Shown here one piece after another: positions 1 to 7,868 of a stretch of 64,000 bases of DNA. The stretch's first letter is position 1. Every line of letters starts with the position of its first letter. The translations under genes were made by a program, and so were the position numbers. The stretch lies in the NCBI RefSeq assembly GCF_002998925.1, contig NZ_CP027228.1, forward strand, positions 1,426,001 through 1,490,000, read 5' to 3'. Origin of the DNA: Mogibacterium diversum (GTDB taxonomy: Bacteria > Bacillota > Clostridia > Peptostreptococcales > Anaerovoracaceae). Under the pieces are notes generated by a model that worked only from the letters and a program-made list of their open reading frames with translations, made no database searches and was not told where the DNA came from.

Positions 1-954
1 GCTCCAGAGCCATTTACAGATGTGCAGAGTCAGCATAAGTACTATAGAAAGAGCTTGATTACTAATTTTATTTGGATACTAATTCTTTTTGCAGAAGCCC
101 TTTTTAGCATCAGTCGAAGTGTGCAAGGATTCACTATATCACCTTCAGCACTTCTCTACAGCAGTGCTGATCAACCGCTTTCCGCTTTGGCGATAACTTT
201 TATTGGATTACCGTTGGCGCTTTTGTTCTGGTTCCAAAGTATGCTCACATATATCAGCATACTGAATAGGAACAGAAAGAAGGATTTCTATGGGGCTTCG
301 GGATTTAGACTTAAGTATTGTGTCAATGCGACGTTTATTATAACTGCAATCGTCCTAACCCTATGGAGCATCATTGACATCCCTAGGACAATGGATATCA
401 CATCATCTGGCGACTTTACACAGGCTCTTAAGTACAAGGGGAACGAGATTGTGCGCTTCTCGGAATTTGACCCTGATACATGGAGGACTGTATATAAGAA
501 AATCGAGTACTACAACGATGGCAAAGGCGATATGATTACCTTTGATATAAATCAGGATAAAACTCTACTGATGCCTAGGATGGTATCTGAAGAGCTTGAG
601 GTAGATAGAGATACTAATAATGATGAAGATACTGTGATGGACCTTTATTACAGCGTTAATCTCTACAAGGCAAGGTCTTCTAAGGTCGCATCTGAATTCA
701 TGAAATACAACAGTAAAAATGCACTTGAAGAGTCGGACATCAAAGTATCAAATAAGTCTCTTGACAAGTACCGTTTTGATTATAAGGGCCTCGACTACGC
801 GGCATATATCGTAGATGAGAAGAATACAAATGACGCTGCTGCAAAACGTGACCAACTGCTCTTCCTCAGAAAAGGCAGCACATACGTATCCGTTTCATAT
901 TACGGTCCTATCGACCTGAAGTCGAAGGTAGGTCTGTTTGCAGAGAAGATGTAG
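1..954 (+). CDS. membrane protein of unknown function, 5' partial
   Basis: The frame is open to the left edge, so 317 residues are visible and the true start probably lies outside. A GTG at 22 is possible, but no convincing ribosome binding site precedes it. Three hydrophobic segments (about residues 20-42, 62-85 and 103-125) are followed by a hydrophilic domain of about 190 residues rich in Asp, Lys and Tyr, probably outside the membrane. I do not recognise the family. The gene ends just before a bidirectional hairpin terminator shared with the convergent YedE/TusA cluster. It could be one module of a longer transporter or sensor protein. Confidence 0.75.
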   Translation, partial: APEPFTDVQSQHKYYRKSLITNFIWILILFAEALFSISRSVQGFTISPSALLYSSADQPLSALAITFIGLPLALLFWFQSMLTYISILNRNRKKDFYGASGFRLKYCVNATFIITAIVLTLWSIIDIPRTMDITSSGDFTQALKYKGNEIVRFSEFDPDTWRTVYKKIEYYNDGKGDMITFDINQDKTLLMPRMVSEELEVDRDTNNDEDTVMDLYYSVNLYKARSSKVASEFMKYNSKNALEESDIKVSNKSLDKYRFDYKGLDYAAYIVDEKNTNDAAAKRDQLLFLRKGSTYVSVSYYGPIDLKSKVGLFAEKM

Positions 955-1021
955 ATTTGCAGATTATCTAGGACTGTAGGTTCTAAAACATGTTAATCGT
1001 TTTATTAGTAAGCTTATAAGC

Positions 1022-1048
1022 AAATGACCAGCCACGCGGCTGGTCATT
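1022..1048. terminator. bidirectional rho-independent terminator
   Basis: An 8-bp GC-rich stem (GACCAGCC / GGCTGGTC, loop ACGC) is flanked by A-rich and T-rich sequence on both sides. It lies between the convergent membrane protein gene and the DUF3343 gene and can stop transcription from both. Confidence 0.75.
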
Positions 1049-1100
1049 TCAGTTCCTGATTAAATTGCTTATTTATATCACGTATATCACGTATATCACG

Positions 1101-1346
1101 CTATTCTTCTGGAGCCTCGAACAGAACCTTGAACTCCGAACCTTCACTCAGATATATTCCCTCGATATCTTCGGGATGATTTGCTACGAGTTCTGAGACA
1201 TTATCCACCTCGAACGAAACGCATATCCCGCAGGCTGCGCTAAGAGCTCTAGGCACCGGCATAAGTGTTGCGGTTTTGTCTATGCTTTTCTGTTGCTTGT
1301 GGAACTGCTGTGCTCCAAAATGCGTATGGAAAGTTGCGATAAACAT
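1101..1346 (-). CDS. DUF3343 domain protein (putative Se/S carrier-like)
   Basis: An 81-residue protein of the DUF3343 type, recognised by the N-terminal pattern of aromatic and His residues leading into FGAQQF and a central CGICVSF segment with two cysteines. Such proteins usually sit beside TusA/YedF-like sulfurtransferases and YedE-type membrane proteins in anaerobic Firmicutes. They are thought to bind or hand on thiol/selenium species, but the function is unproven. The start codon overlaps the stop codon of the TusA-like gene (position 1346), so the two are translationally coupled. It is the last gene of the three-gene leftward operon yedE-like, tusA-like, DUF3343. Confidence 0.75.
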   Translation of the reverse strand: MFIATFHTHFGAQQFHKQQKSIDKTATLMPVPRALSAACGICVSFEVDNVSELVANHPEDIEGIYLSEGSEFKVLFEAPEE

Positions 1347-1549
1347 TACTTGAGTGTAATCAGGTAATCGCCTTCTGGCGTTTCACTGTATTCCATAGAT
1401 AGCTTGTTGTTAGCTGCATATCTAGAGATATTCTTAACTGGTGTCATGCTGTCTACGAGAACTTCAACAGGTGTTCCAGCCTTTACAGCGTTCTGAGTCA
1501 TAATCACTGGTTCAGGGCACGAGTACCCTCTTGCATCTACCTTAGTCAT
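1346..1549 (-). CDS. TusA-like sulfurtransferase (YedF-type)
   Basis: A 67-residue TusA fold protein. The N-terminal motif DARGYSCPEPV carries the conserved CPxP cysteine that carries persulfide (or selenide) in this family. It lacks the C-terminal extension of full-length YedF. The GGAGG ribosome binding site lies inside the end of the upstream membrane protein gene, and the two genes are separated by one base. By analogy with the selenium-associated YedE/YedF/DUF3343 clusters of Clostridia it probably receives sulfur or selenium imported by the membrane partner. Which chalcogen it handles cannot be told from sequence alone. Confidence 0.8.
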   Translation of the reverse strand: MTKVDARGYSCPEPVIMTQNAVKAGTPVEVLVDSMTPVKNISRYAANNKLSMEYSETPEGDYLITLK

Positions 1550-1550
1550 T

Positions 1551-2612
1551 TTATGCCTCCTTAGCTTTTCTTATATTCATCAGACCGATAATTACAGTAA
1601 CGATAATTCCGAACACAACTGCAATCTTTCCGTTTGGAGTTGGTCCCATTGGTGTCGATGCTAGTGCGAAGTTGTGGCAGAAAGCTGCACCTACGATTAG
1701 ACCGAGAACTGCAACTCCCGAGTCTGCATTTCCAGTTCCTGAAAGTACAACCTGACGAAGTGGGCAGCCACCGAGTAGGCAGGAGCCTAGTCCTACGAGA
1801 ACCATTCCTAGGAAGTTCCATAGAGAGTCATTGAATGCGATCGGCTGCTTGTCAAATCCAGCGTGGAAGAAGCCTAGTGCTAGGTTTCCGATGAGGGCTG
1901 CAACAAATATTGCGATAAATCCGGATAGTAGATAGAAATCCTTGAATAGCACTGCATCACGGAGTCCACCAACCATGCACAGTCTGGTGCGCTGTGCTAA
2001 TACGCCGACAACAAGTCCTGCGATTAGCGAGATTGCGAGCGGTGCATGCATAGATCCAGGGCCTTCTTTGCTGAATGCGAGAAGTGCTGGGAATGCGCAT
2101 AGGATAACAAGCAGTACTACTGTTATCGCTGGCATCGCTATGCCTTCTGTTGGTCCTAGTGGAACTGACTTCTTGAGCGTGAAGCCCTTCTTGAGATATA
2201 CGATTCCGCCGAGAATTCCGCAGAAGAATCCAATCAGACCGATGATTGCGTTCCAGTCTCCACCAGCGATTCTGAGAATCATTCTGAGTGGGCAGCCGAG
2301 GAACATGAGAGCTCCTACCATGACGAAGAACGAGAGTACGAATCTTGTCATCGGAGATGAACCACCGCGAACCTTAAACTCTTTTCCGCAAACGGACATA
2401 ATAAATGCGCCAAGAATAAGTCCGATTATCTCAGGGCGAACGTACTGCACAACTGGAGCAGTGTGGAGCTTAAGAGCACCAGTAGTGTCTCTCAAAAAGC
2501 AGGCAATACAAAAGCCCATGTTAGCAGGGTTGCCATACTTAACGAGAAGCACTGCAGCCGCGCCGACCACGAGCCCAGTAATGATCATAAGGGTACTTTT
2601 TTCTTTTTTCAT
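1551..2612 (-). CDS. yedE: YedE/YeeE-family selenium/sulfur transport membrane protein
   Basis: A 353-residue polytopic membrane protein with about ten hydrophobic segments. Two GCPLR motifs (in the LGCPLR and GGCPLR contexts) and an early CIACFLRD segment are the paired cysteine signatures of the YeeE/YedE transporter fold. The start is set at the ATG at 2612 because AAGGAGG precedes it at proper spacing; an upstream in-frame ATG at 2666 has no such site and would add a poor N-terminus. Genomic association with TusA-like and DUF3343 proteins matches the set annotated as YedE-family putative selenium metabolism. Thiosulfate or another sulfur species remains an alternative substrate. Confidence 0.85.
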   Translation of the reverse strand: MKKEKSTLMIITGLVVGAAAVLLVKYGNPANMGFCIACFLRDTTGALKLHTAPVVQYVRPEIIGLILGAFIMSVCGKEFKVRGGSSPMTRFVLSFFVMVGALMFLGCPLRMILRIAGGDWNAIIGLIGFFCGILGGIVYLKKGFTLKKSVPLGPTEGIAMPAITVVLLVILCAFPALLAFSKEGPGSMHAPLAISLIAGLVVGVLAQRTRLCMVGGLRDAVLFKDFYLLSGFIAIFVAALIGNLALGFFHAGFDKQPIAFNDSLWNFLGMVLVGLGSCLLGGCPLRQVVLSGTGNADSGVAVLGLIVGAAFCHNFALASTPMGPTPNGKIAVVFGIIVTVIIGLMNIRKAKEA

Positions 2613-2652
2613 TGTATCCTCCTTGTTTAAATAATATCGATTTATCATCATG

Positions 2653-2719
2653 AGTATATCAAACAAGGATTTTGTATTAAAATCAGTAATATTAATACTT
2701 AGCGGTAAATATTAATATT
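2653..2719 (-). promoter_or_regulatory. yedE operon promoter region with 10-bp perfect dyad
   Basis: A probable -10 box (TATACT, fwd 2653-2658) lies 40 bp upstream of the yedE start. Just upstream is a perfect inverted repeat, AATATTAATA / TATTAATATT (2688-2697 and 2710-2719), with a 12-bp spacer, covering roughly -35 to -70. The position and the AT-rich arms suit an activator of the LysR type or another dimeric regulator. No regulator gene is adjacent, so the regulator is unknown. Confidence 0.45.
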
Positions 2720-2776
2720 TTCAATAGCAATTATTTTGAGCTTTTATTTAATGACTTATGTCTGAATTCTCCCCAT

Positions 2777-3208
2777 TTAGTGAGAATTCCCCTGCAAAAG
2801 TCTCTTCATCGCTTCTCTATACTTATCGACTCTCGCATAATCTTCCGCACCAGGATTCTCTATGCGGCTGATGTCCATATTGTGGCTTAGGTCGGCAAGC
2901 TTGACGGAGGTCGCCAGCTTATTTTGCGAGATCCTATCTATGTACTGCATGTAGTCTTCGTCTACGCCTTTTGTAAGGGTTTTCACCGCTTCAATCACCT
3001 TATCGCTAAATCCGCACATGCGCAAATACATTTCGTCATACTCACTATCCTCGAGCACGTCGTGAAGGTAGGCGGTAACCTTTTCCTCTTCAGTTTCACA
3101 CATATCTGCGACTGCAAATGGATGCAGATAGTAAGGCTTTCCTGCCTTGTCCACTTGTCCGTAGTGAGCCTCCTGGCATATCTGCTGCGCTAGCTGAATC
3201 TGGTCCAT
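2777..3208 (-). CDS. HD-domain (p)ppGpp hydrolase-like protein
   Basis: A 143-residue stand-alone HD phosphohydrolase. The metal-binding pattern is visible: a His in YLHPFAVA near residue 29, the HD pair in YLHDVLED near residue 49, and a late Asp in KLADLSHN near residue 107. The spacing resembles the hydrolase half of RelA/SpoT and the small alarmone hydrolase MESH1 (usual late motif KLADRxHN). It is likely to hydrolyse (p)ppGpp or a related nucleotide in the cytoplasm. No synthetase domain is present. It stands alone between the YedE cluster and the choline-binding protein. Confidence 0.75.
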   Translation of the reverse strand: MDQIQLAQQICQEAHYGQVDKAGKPYYLHPFAVADMCETEEEKVTAYLHDVLEDSEYDEMYLRMCGFSDKVIEAVKTLTKGVDEDYMQYIDRISQNKLATSVKLADLSHNMDISRIENPGAEDYARVDKYREAMKRLLQGNSH

Positions 3209-3258
3209 TTTTCTAACCCCCCTTTGGAATCATAGTTTGGTTTACTGTTATAGCAAGA

Positions 3259-3284
3259 GGCACTAGCCTTGCTATGCTAGTGCC
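3259..3284 (-). terminator. hairpin at the 3' end of the choline-binding protein gene
   Basis: An 8-bp perfect stem (GGCACTAG / CTAGTGCC) overlaps the stop codon of the large secreted protein. No clear U-tract follows, so it may act as a 3' stabiliser or a weak terminator. Confidence 0.45.
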
Positions 3285-5314
3285 CCTGTTGTATCAAAAT
3301 TATACGTTGTGTTATCAATCACATGTGTGCCTGTATACATTACGCCGTCTTGTCCTAGGTAATACCATACGCCATAATGCTTTAACCATCCTTTGTGCAT
3401 TGCACCGCTGGAGTTCAGGTAGAACCACTTGCCGTTATCCTGTAGCCAGCCGGTCTTCATCGCACCGCTGGAGGTTAAATAATAGCTGCTGCCACCTTCC
3501 TGTATCCAACCAGTCTGCATAACTCCGTCGTTACCTAGATAGTACCAAGCACCGCCAGTGTACTGCCAGCCCTTCAGCATAGCCCCGCTGGAATTTAGGA
3601 GATACCACTTGCCGTTATCCTGTAGCCAGCCGGTCTTCATCGCACCGCTAGAGCTTAGATAATAGCTATTGCCACCTTCCTGTAGCCAGCCAGTCTGCAT
3701 AACTCCGTCGTTACCTAGATAGTACCAAGCGCCGCCAGTGTACTGCCAACCCTTCTGCATTGCACCGCTGGAGTTTAGGAGGTACCACTTGCCATTATCC
3801 TGTAGCCAGCCAGTTTTCATCAATCCACTTGCATCAAGGAAATATCTGTGACCACCGTCTTCTACCCAGCCTGTCTGCATAGCGCCATCATTATCCATGA
3901 AGCACCAGTCTTTTCCGTACGTTACCCAGCCTGTCTTGAGTGCACCCGACGAATCAGCGAAATACCACTTATCCTTGGCTTTCACCCAGCCAGTGCCCAT
4001 GATCCCAGATCTCGTTAATACATATTTCTTTTTTGCTGCTTTGTCGTAATACACAGTGTCCTGTAGCATTAAGTTATAGCCTTCTGAATCGAAGCAGTAC
4101 CAAGCTCCTTCGATATACTGCCATCCTGTAGCGTACTTGCCGTCATCCTTAATATAAGCGTAAGTCCATCCGTCTGGCGCGGTAGCATCTCCCCAGATCT
4201 GCCACCCCCTGATAACAGGATGGTAAGTCTTTGCCTTTACTAAAGCTCTGCAAGATTCATCGGCAAAAGTCTGCAGATCTGCGGATGACTTATCAAAGTC
4301 CTCTACGATAGCCCCTACATTTTCGATAGCTTTGTAAGCTGGGGTATTGTGCTTGTCTGCATATAGCTTATATGACAGCTGACGAAGTGGTCCATTTGAC
4401 GAGAGCACAAAGTTCTTAGGTTCCAGGAATTCAAGTAACTGCTTACCATTTGCACTTGAGATGCCGTGATGACCAGTTCTTAGAGTGTCTATAGTGCCAG
4501 ACTTCTTATAAATAACCTCTCCATATTTATAATCGATCATCGCAGATGCATCTCCGAGTACTACCGCATTGTGTAGCCCCTTGGTAATCTGCGTGATTAT
4601 GGAGTTGTCGTTCTCCGTATAACCCTCTTTGTTGACAATACTATCTAGGTTGTACAGCGCAATATCTAGGTTGCCAAACTTAAAGCTAATATTGTCGCTA
4701 TAGTCGCCCTTCTTCGTCATCGTTGCACCTATCTTAGAAAGTCCGCTCGTATCATCGGAGGTGATATCGACCATAGTAACCTTTGCCTCGGTTAGCTTTC
4801 GTGTAACTTCCTTAAAGTATTCAGCCGTCTGCCATGTCGGATCTTCATACTTAGGATCCCAATTTAAATATTTCTTATGAATATAAACGGTATCTGAGTC
4901 GAAGAACGGGTTCCCGTCGGAATTCTTCTCGTCAACCAAATCTATAAATCCACCTATGTGGTCTGAATGCGCATGCGTAGCAACTGCGAAATCAATATGC
5001 TTAACGCCTAGCTTTCTCATAAATTCCGCTACGGTCTTGCCATTACCACCCTGAACAGCATATGGTCCATATTCGCTAGGGTTTGACGCATCGATCATAC
5101 CGAACTTACCGTTGCTTTGAACGAGAGTGCAATCACTATGTGAACCATCTGTTGACGGAAGTGATAGATAATATACCTTATCGCTCTCAGCATCCCATGT
5201 TGGATTCTCTTCATCTGCGTTTACATAAATTGGACAAAATACGGCCAAAAAAAATAGCAACACGAGACTGCTACATATAAACGCCAGTATAGAGTTATAG
5301 TTCCTTCTTTCCAT
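3272..5314 (-). CDS. secreted metallo-beta-lactamase-fold protein with choline-binding repeats
   Basis: A 680-residue protein. Residues 1-34 form a signal peptide (hydrophobic core LVLLFFLAVF). A metallo-beta-lactamase domain follows, with the zinc motif THAHSDHIGG near residue 113 and further ligands (GDAS near 255, GHHG near 285). After residue about 375 come roughly twelve aromatic cell-wall-binding repeats of about 20 residues (TGW...WYYL...GAM) of the choline-binding type, which hold the enzyme on choline-decorated wall polymers. The domain order matches the pneumococcal phosphorylcholine esterase Pce/CbpE, so removal of phosphorylcholine from teichoic acid is a reasonable guess; a ComEC-like nuclease or hydrolase role is the alternative. 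It is monocistronic with its own promoter. Confidence 0.85.
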   Translation of the reverse strand: MERRNYNSILAFICSSLVLLFFLAVFCPIYVNADEENPTWDAESDKVYYLSLPSTDGSHSDCTLVQSNGKFGMIDASNPSEYGPYAVQGGNGKTVAEFMRKLGVKHIDFAVATHAHSDHIGGFIDLVDEKNSDGNPFFDSDTVYIHKKYLNWDPKYEDPTWQTAEYFKEVTRKLTEAKVTMVDITSDDTSGLSKIGATMTKKGDYSDNISFKFGNLDIALYNLDSIVNKEGYTENDNSIITQITKGLHNAVVLGDASAMIDYKYGEVIYKKSGTIDTLRTGHHGISSANGKQLLEFLEPKNFVLSSNGPLRQLSYKLYADKHNTPAYKAIENVGAIVEDFDKSSADLQTFADESCRALVKAKTYHPVIRGWQIWGDATAPDGWTYAYIKDDGKYATGWQYIEGAWYCFDSEGYNLMLQDTVYYDKAAKKKYVLTRSGIMGTGWVKAKDKWYFADSSGALKTGWVTYGKDWCFMDNDGAMQTGWVEDGGHRYFLDASGLMKTGWLQDNGKWYLLNSSGAMQKGWQYTGGAWYYLGNDGVMQTGWLQEGGNSYYLSSSGAMKTGWLQDNGKWYLLNSSGAMLKGWQYTGGAWYYLGNDGVMQTGWIQEGGSSYYLTSSGAMKTGWLQDNGKWFYLNSSGAMHKGWLKHYGVWYYLGQDGVMYTGTHVIDNTTYNFDTTGALA
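3421..3840 (-). repeat. 180-bp higher-order tandem repeat in the choline-binding domain
   Basis: The segment reading GCCGTTATCCTGTAGCCAGC recurs at 3431 and 3611, and with one change at 3791, an exact 180-bp spacing. Neighbouring segments repeat with the same period. Each unit encodes three choline-binding motifs (60 residues), showing recent duplication of a three-motif block rather than independent drift of single motifs. Confidence 0.85.
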
Positions 5315-5356
5315 TTCAACCTCTCACTTGAAAAACATGTATCATGTAATAGAATA

Positions 5357-5385
5357 ATTTTATATTACGGATGTTGTATTTTCAA
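5357..5385 (-). promoter_or_regulatory. sigma-70-type promoter of the choline-binding protein gene
   Basis: On the minus strand TTGAAA (fwd 5380-5385) and TAAAAT (fwd 5357-5362) are separated by 17 bp, about 45 bp upstream of the start codon. Confidence 0.6.
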
Positions 5386-5562
5386 GTATTTTATCGGTTA
5401 ATAAGGTTTGCTCGCCTCCAATTTAGTTATCATATATTTTCATCATTTTCTATTGAATAACAGGAATAAAAAATGATATCTACCCTATTTACACAGACCC
5501 TCATAAGTGATAATCTACAACTCATGCAAAATTACTATTAGAATTAAAGGAGGAACAGAACT

Positions 5563-5874
5563 ATGAATCACGAAGAATCTTATTTTGATGGCGGACTATT
5601 TCAGCTCATTGGCTACAGCATACTTGGCACCCTTATTACAACTGCAACTCTCGGAATTTGTCTGCCTTGGGCATACTGCATGATTTACAACTGGGAGATA
5701 AAGCACACTGTAATAGAGGGTAGGCGCCTCGAATTTGATGGTACCGCTGTGCAGCTATTTGGAAACTGGATAAAGTGGCTGCTACTTACAATTGTGACGC
5801 TTGGAATCTATGGATTCTGGGTGAACATCAAGCTTAGACAGTGGAAGACTATGCATACACATTTTGTCCTATAA
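5563..5874 (+). CDS. DUF898-family membrane protein, single-domain short form
   Basis: A 103-residue membrane protein with two hydrophobic segments (about residues 15-40 and 65-88) joined by the DUF898 signature GRRLEFDGTAVQLFGNW and ending in a GFWVNIKLRQW motif. DUF898 (YjgN-like) proteins usually carry longer or duplicated units; this is the minimal Firmicutes form. The function of the family is unknown. AAAGGAGGA precedes the ATG. It is the last host gene before the prophage, and its terminator also served the tRNA-Thr gene before phage integration. Confidence 0.8.
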   Translation: MNHEESYFDGGLFQLIGYSILGTLITTATLGICLPWAYCMIYNWEIKHTVIEGRRLEFDGTAVQLFGNWIKWLLLTIVTLGIYGFWVNIKLRQWKTMHTHFVL

Positions 5875-5906
5875 CTCTGTCCTATAACTAAAATTTATTT
5901 AAATGA

Positions 5907-5950
5907 AAAAGCCTCGAATCCGCCAATCAAAAGGCGTTTTCAAGGCTTTT
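5907..5950. terminator. bidirectional terminator: DUF898 gene and original tRNA-Thr terminator
   Basis: An outer stem AAAAGCCT / AGGCTTTT encloses an inner stem CGCC / GGCG. On the plus strand it ends the DUF898 gene. On the minus strand it lies directly downstream of the 3' tRNA-Thr remnant at attL, so before integration it terminated the tRNA transcript. Confidence 0.7.
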
Positions 5951-6001
5951 AATTTTGGAGCTGCTGGCGAGAATCGAACTCGCAACCACTTCATTACGAG
6001 T
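5941..6001 (-). repeat. attL: 3' tRNA-Thr remnant plus terminator arm
   Basis: These 61 bp match 44950-45010 with one mismatch (position 5952), including a 49-bp identical run (5953-6001 versus 44962-45010). The run is the 3' half of tRNA-Thr from the anticodon loop through CCA. Identity stops at 6002, where phage sequence begins. Confidence 0.95.
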
Positions 6002-6062
6002 TAATTTTGAATCGTGTATTTTTCAATGATTACATTGATTATTGCAACACGTTTTATCAAAA

Positions 6063-6410
6063 TCACTCTAATTCACATCCTCTTGGTTTTTTCGGTAGCA
6101 TCTCTATCATTACCATTCTTTGCTTGATTCCGTTTTTTCCGCCTAATCCTTCGTATATTTCAAACCTTGATTTTAGGTTCTCGTATTCATCTAGATATAC
6201 AAAGCCTCGATTTATAACTACATCGCACATCGGTTCTAGGATATCGTGGAGAATCCACATCATGCCCTCTACAAGGCATTCTCTCACGCTGTCTTCCGCT
6301 TTTTGTTTCTTTATCAAGTACCTTATGTACCCTCCTAGCATACCGACAATAGCTCCGATAATCAAGTCAATAATTGTACCCATCGCAGAGTTGCATGCTG
6401 TTATCATCAT
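6063..6410 (-). CDS. lysis-module membrane protein (holin-like/accessory)
   Basis: A 115-residue protein whose ATG overlaps the stop codon of the endolysin gene (ATGA, 6407-6410), so it is translationally coupled. One N-terminal membrane segment (about residues 10-30, Gly/Ile-rich) is followed by a cytoplasmic helical domain ending in a pattern like RGFVYLDEYENL...YEGLGGKNG...EMLP. This resembles a family often seen in lysis modules of Clostridia phages (GY-P-Y-ENV-Y--LGGNG). It may be a second holin, antiholin or spanin-like factor. The longer frame starting at 6518 lies inside the endolysin gene and is not used. It is the last gene before attL. Confidence 0.65.
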   Translation of the reverse strand: MMITACNSAMGTIIDLIIGAIVGMLGGYIRYLIKKQKAEDSVRECLVEGMMWILHDILEPMCDVVINRGFVYLDEYENLKSRFEIYEGLGGKNGIKQRMVMIEMLPKKPRGCELE

Positions 6411-7405
6411 TTGATATACACCTTGCTTCCCTGACGAGCGCAAATCCATCCGGACGGAATGCGCATCCAATCTCCTCGCATTTCTAAACAGGTTACCTGA
6501 GTACCTGCGCGCAAGCAAGCTAGGCTTCCAGCGAGTGCGTGTCTCTTGCCGTCTGCGGTCAGCTCAGAATATGCACGCTGTCTATATCCTGTTCCTGGAC
6601 CGGTTCTTACACGCATATCAGAAATTAATTGATATGTTCTACCTGCAGCGTATGCGCTTGTGCTACTAGGTGTGTATGTAGGCGCTGATGTTGCTCCTGT
6701 TTTCGTGAGATAGTCCATACAAACCCAGCCGCCAGCTCCTACAGATCTACCCCAGTTACCGCTCATTTCCACAATTCGAAGCGGCGTTCCATTTGATAGC
6801 GTAGCTATCCTTGCATAGTTTGTTCCAGGTCCTTTTCTAACGTTAAGGCCTGTGGACGAATTGACCTTGTATAATCCATAATTTCCTGAACTAGAACTTG
6901 GCGGTGCCGTGCTCACGCCGTCAAAATTTGGTCTCACGAATCCTCTTATATATCTGCCGTTGATAGGTACGCTTCTATATCCCACAACGGACGATGCGCC
7001 CTTGTTTCCTTCAATAACGGTAATCATTCCACCGCCAACAGATACGACCACGCCTACATGGTCTGGTCCACCTGCGTTATCGCCGTATCCGGAATCCTGC
7101 CAATCATACAGAATTAGATCTCCAGGGCTTGGTGTGTATGAATCGCTCTCAATCCATATCCCCATCTGTTTAGCCTTAGATATCATCGTACCGCAATTAG
7201 CGCTAGCCGGAATCAGGTTACCAATACCTAGTTCGTACGCCCAGGCGGATACAGATGCAGCGCACCACGGCGCAACATAGTTCATTGGCCAGCCATCTGG
7301 TTTATGCTGGTTAAAAATATCGATAAGGCGGCGGTGTTTAGCCGAACCTCTAACTGCTCCGAGGTAACTAACTGCCGTCTGTACGAACTGCTGCCTAGTT
7401 GCCAT
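6407..7405 (-). CDS. endolysin: CHAP amidase/peptidase with two SH3b domains
   Basis: A 332-residue lysin. The N-terminal half is a CHAP domain: catalytic Cys48 in APWCA, His near residue 116 in PDHVGVV and a Glu/Asn region at VIEGN. Two SH3-like wall-binding domains follow at about 175-240 (GLNVRKGPGTNY) and 255-332 (MRVRTGPGTGY). CHAP enzymes cut peptidoglycan cross-bridges or the amide bond; no signal peptide is present, so export depends on the holin. The ATG overlaps the holin stop (TAATG). The wall-binding domains suggest SH3-type peptide ligands rather than the choline used by the host enzyme at 3272-5314. Confidence 0.9.
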   Translation of the reverse strand: MATRQQFVQTAVSYLGAVRGSAKHRRLIDIFNQHKPDGWPMNYVAPWCAASVSAWAYELGIGNLIPASANCGTMISKAKQMGIWIESDSYTPSPGDLILYDWQDSGYGDNAGGPDHVGVVVSVGGGMITVIEGNKGASSVVGYRSVPINGRYIRGFVRPNFDGVSTAPPSSSSGNYGLYKVNSSTGLNVRKGPGTNYARIATLSNGTPLRIVEMSGNWGRSVGAGGWVCMDYLTKTGATSAPTYTPSSTSAYAAGRTYQLISDMRVRTGPGTGYRQRAYSELTADGKRHALAGSLACLRAGTQVTCLEMRGDWMRIPSGWICARQGSKVYIK

Positions 7406-7788
7406 TAGCCTTTCGCCTCACTTTCCTCTTCATCCTCATTATCTTCGCTTGTCTTTTCCACATTGCTAACCTCTTCATTTGTGTTCGCCTCTAGAGTAGG
7501 CTGTTTATTTACGTAGTTATCAACATGCTGTACGTATTCGTTTATTTTTTTAGCTTCTTTTAGGTAATCTAGCAGCTCTTGCGACTGTTTAGCCTCTTCA
7601 CTGTAATTGTGATTGAAATAGTGATTTACTGCATACGATATTGCAAATGCAATCACATAGGCTATTTTACCTATATTCGTGTCACTAATCACCGGGACAT
7701 TGACTCCGAATACCATTAGCACAGCGACTGCACCTGTGATAATCATTGCAATACCATCTCTTAATTTAGTTCTTTTGTTTTTATCCAT
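7405..7788 (-). CDS. phage holin, SPP1-like family
   Basis: A 127-residue protein with two membrane segments (about residues 12-31 and 40-58) after a short basic N-terminus, then NHNYSEEAKQSQELLDYLK, the typical post-membrane pattern of SPP1-type holins. The C-terminal 40 residues are strongly acidic and charged, longer than usual for the family. It forms membrane lesions that release the endolysin. GGAGG precedes the ATG at good spacing, and it is separated from the giant virion protein gene by a terminator-like hairpin. Confidence 0.85.
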   Translation of the reverse strand: MDKNKRTKLRDGIAMIITGAVAVLMVFGVNVPVISDTNIGKIAYVIAFAISYAVNHYFNHNYSEEAKQSQELLDYLKEAKKINEYVQHVDNYVNKQPTLEANTNEEVSNVEKTSEDNEDEEESEAKG

Positions 7789-7840
7789 ATGTGCCTCCTA
7801 CACTTTCTATAAATTCTACTTTAATAATTTTAAAAGAAAT

Positions 7841-7863
7841 GAGGCTGTCATTTCGACAGCCTC
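7841..7863 (-). terminator. hairpin between polyvalent protein and holin genes
   Basis: Perfect 9-bp stem GAGGCTGTC / GACAGCCTC with a 5-nt loop, followed on the minus strand by ATTTCTTTT. Probably a partial terminator that sets the level of lysis gene transcription. Confidence 0.65.
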
Positions 7864-7868
7864 ACAAT

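Noticed and set aside
3421..3840. CRISPR-like regular repeats
   Set aside because: The 180-bp period is coding, in frame and matches choline-binding motifs; no short repeat/spacer pattern exists.
5957..6001. A second tRNA-Thr gene at the left prophage end
   Set aside because: Only the 3' half is present; the sequence after the anticodon loop changes to phage DNA, so it is the attL remnant.
6007..6414. 135-codon frame on the plus strand at the prophage left end
   Set aside because: It is antisense to the coupled lysis gene and has no RBS.
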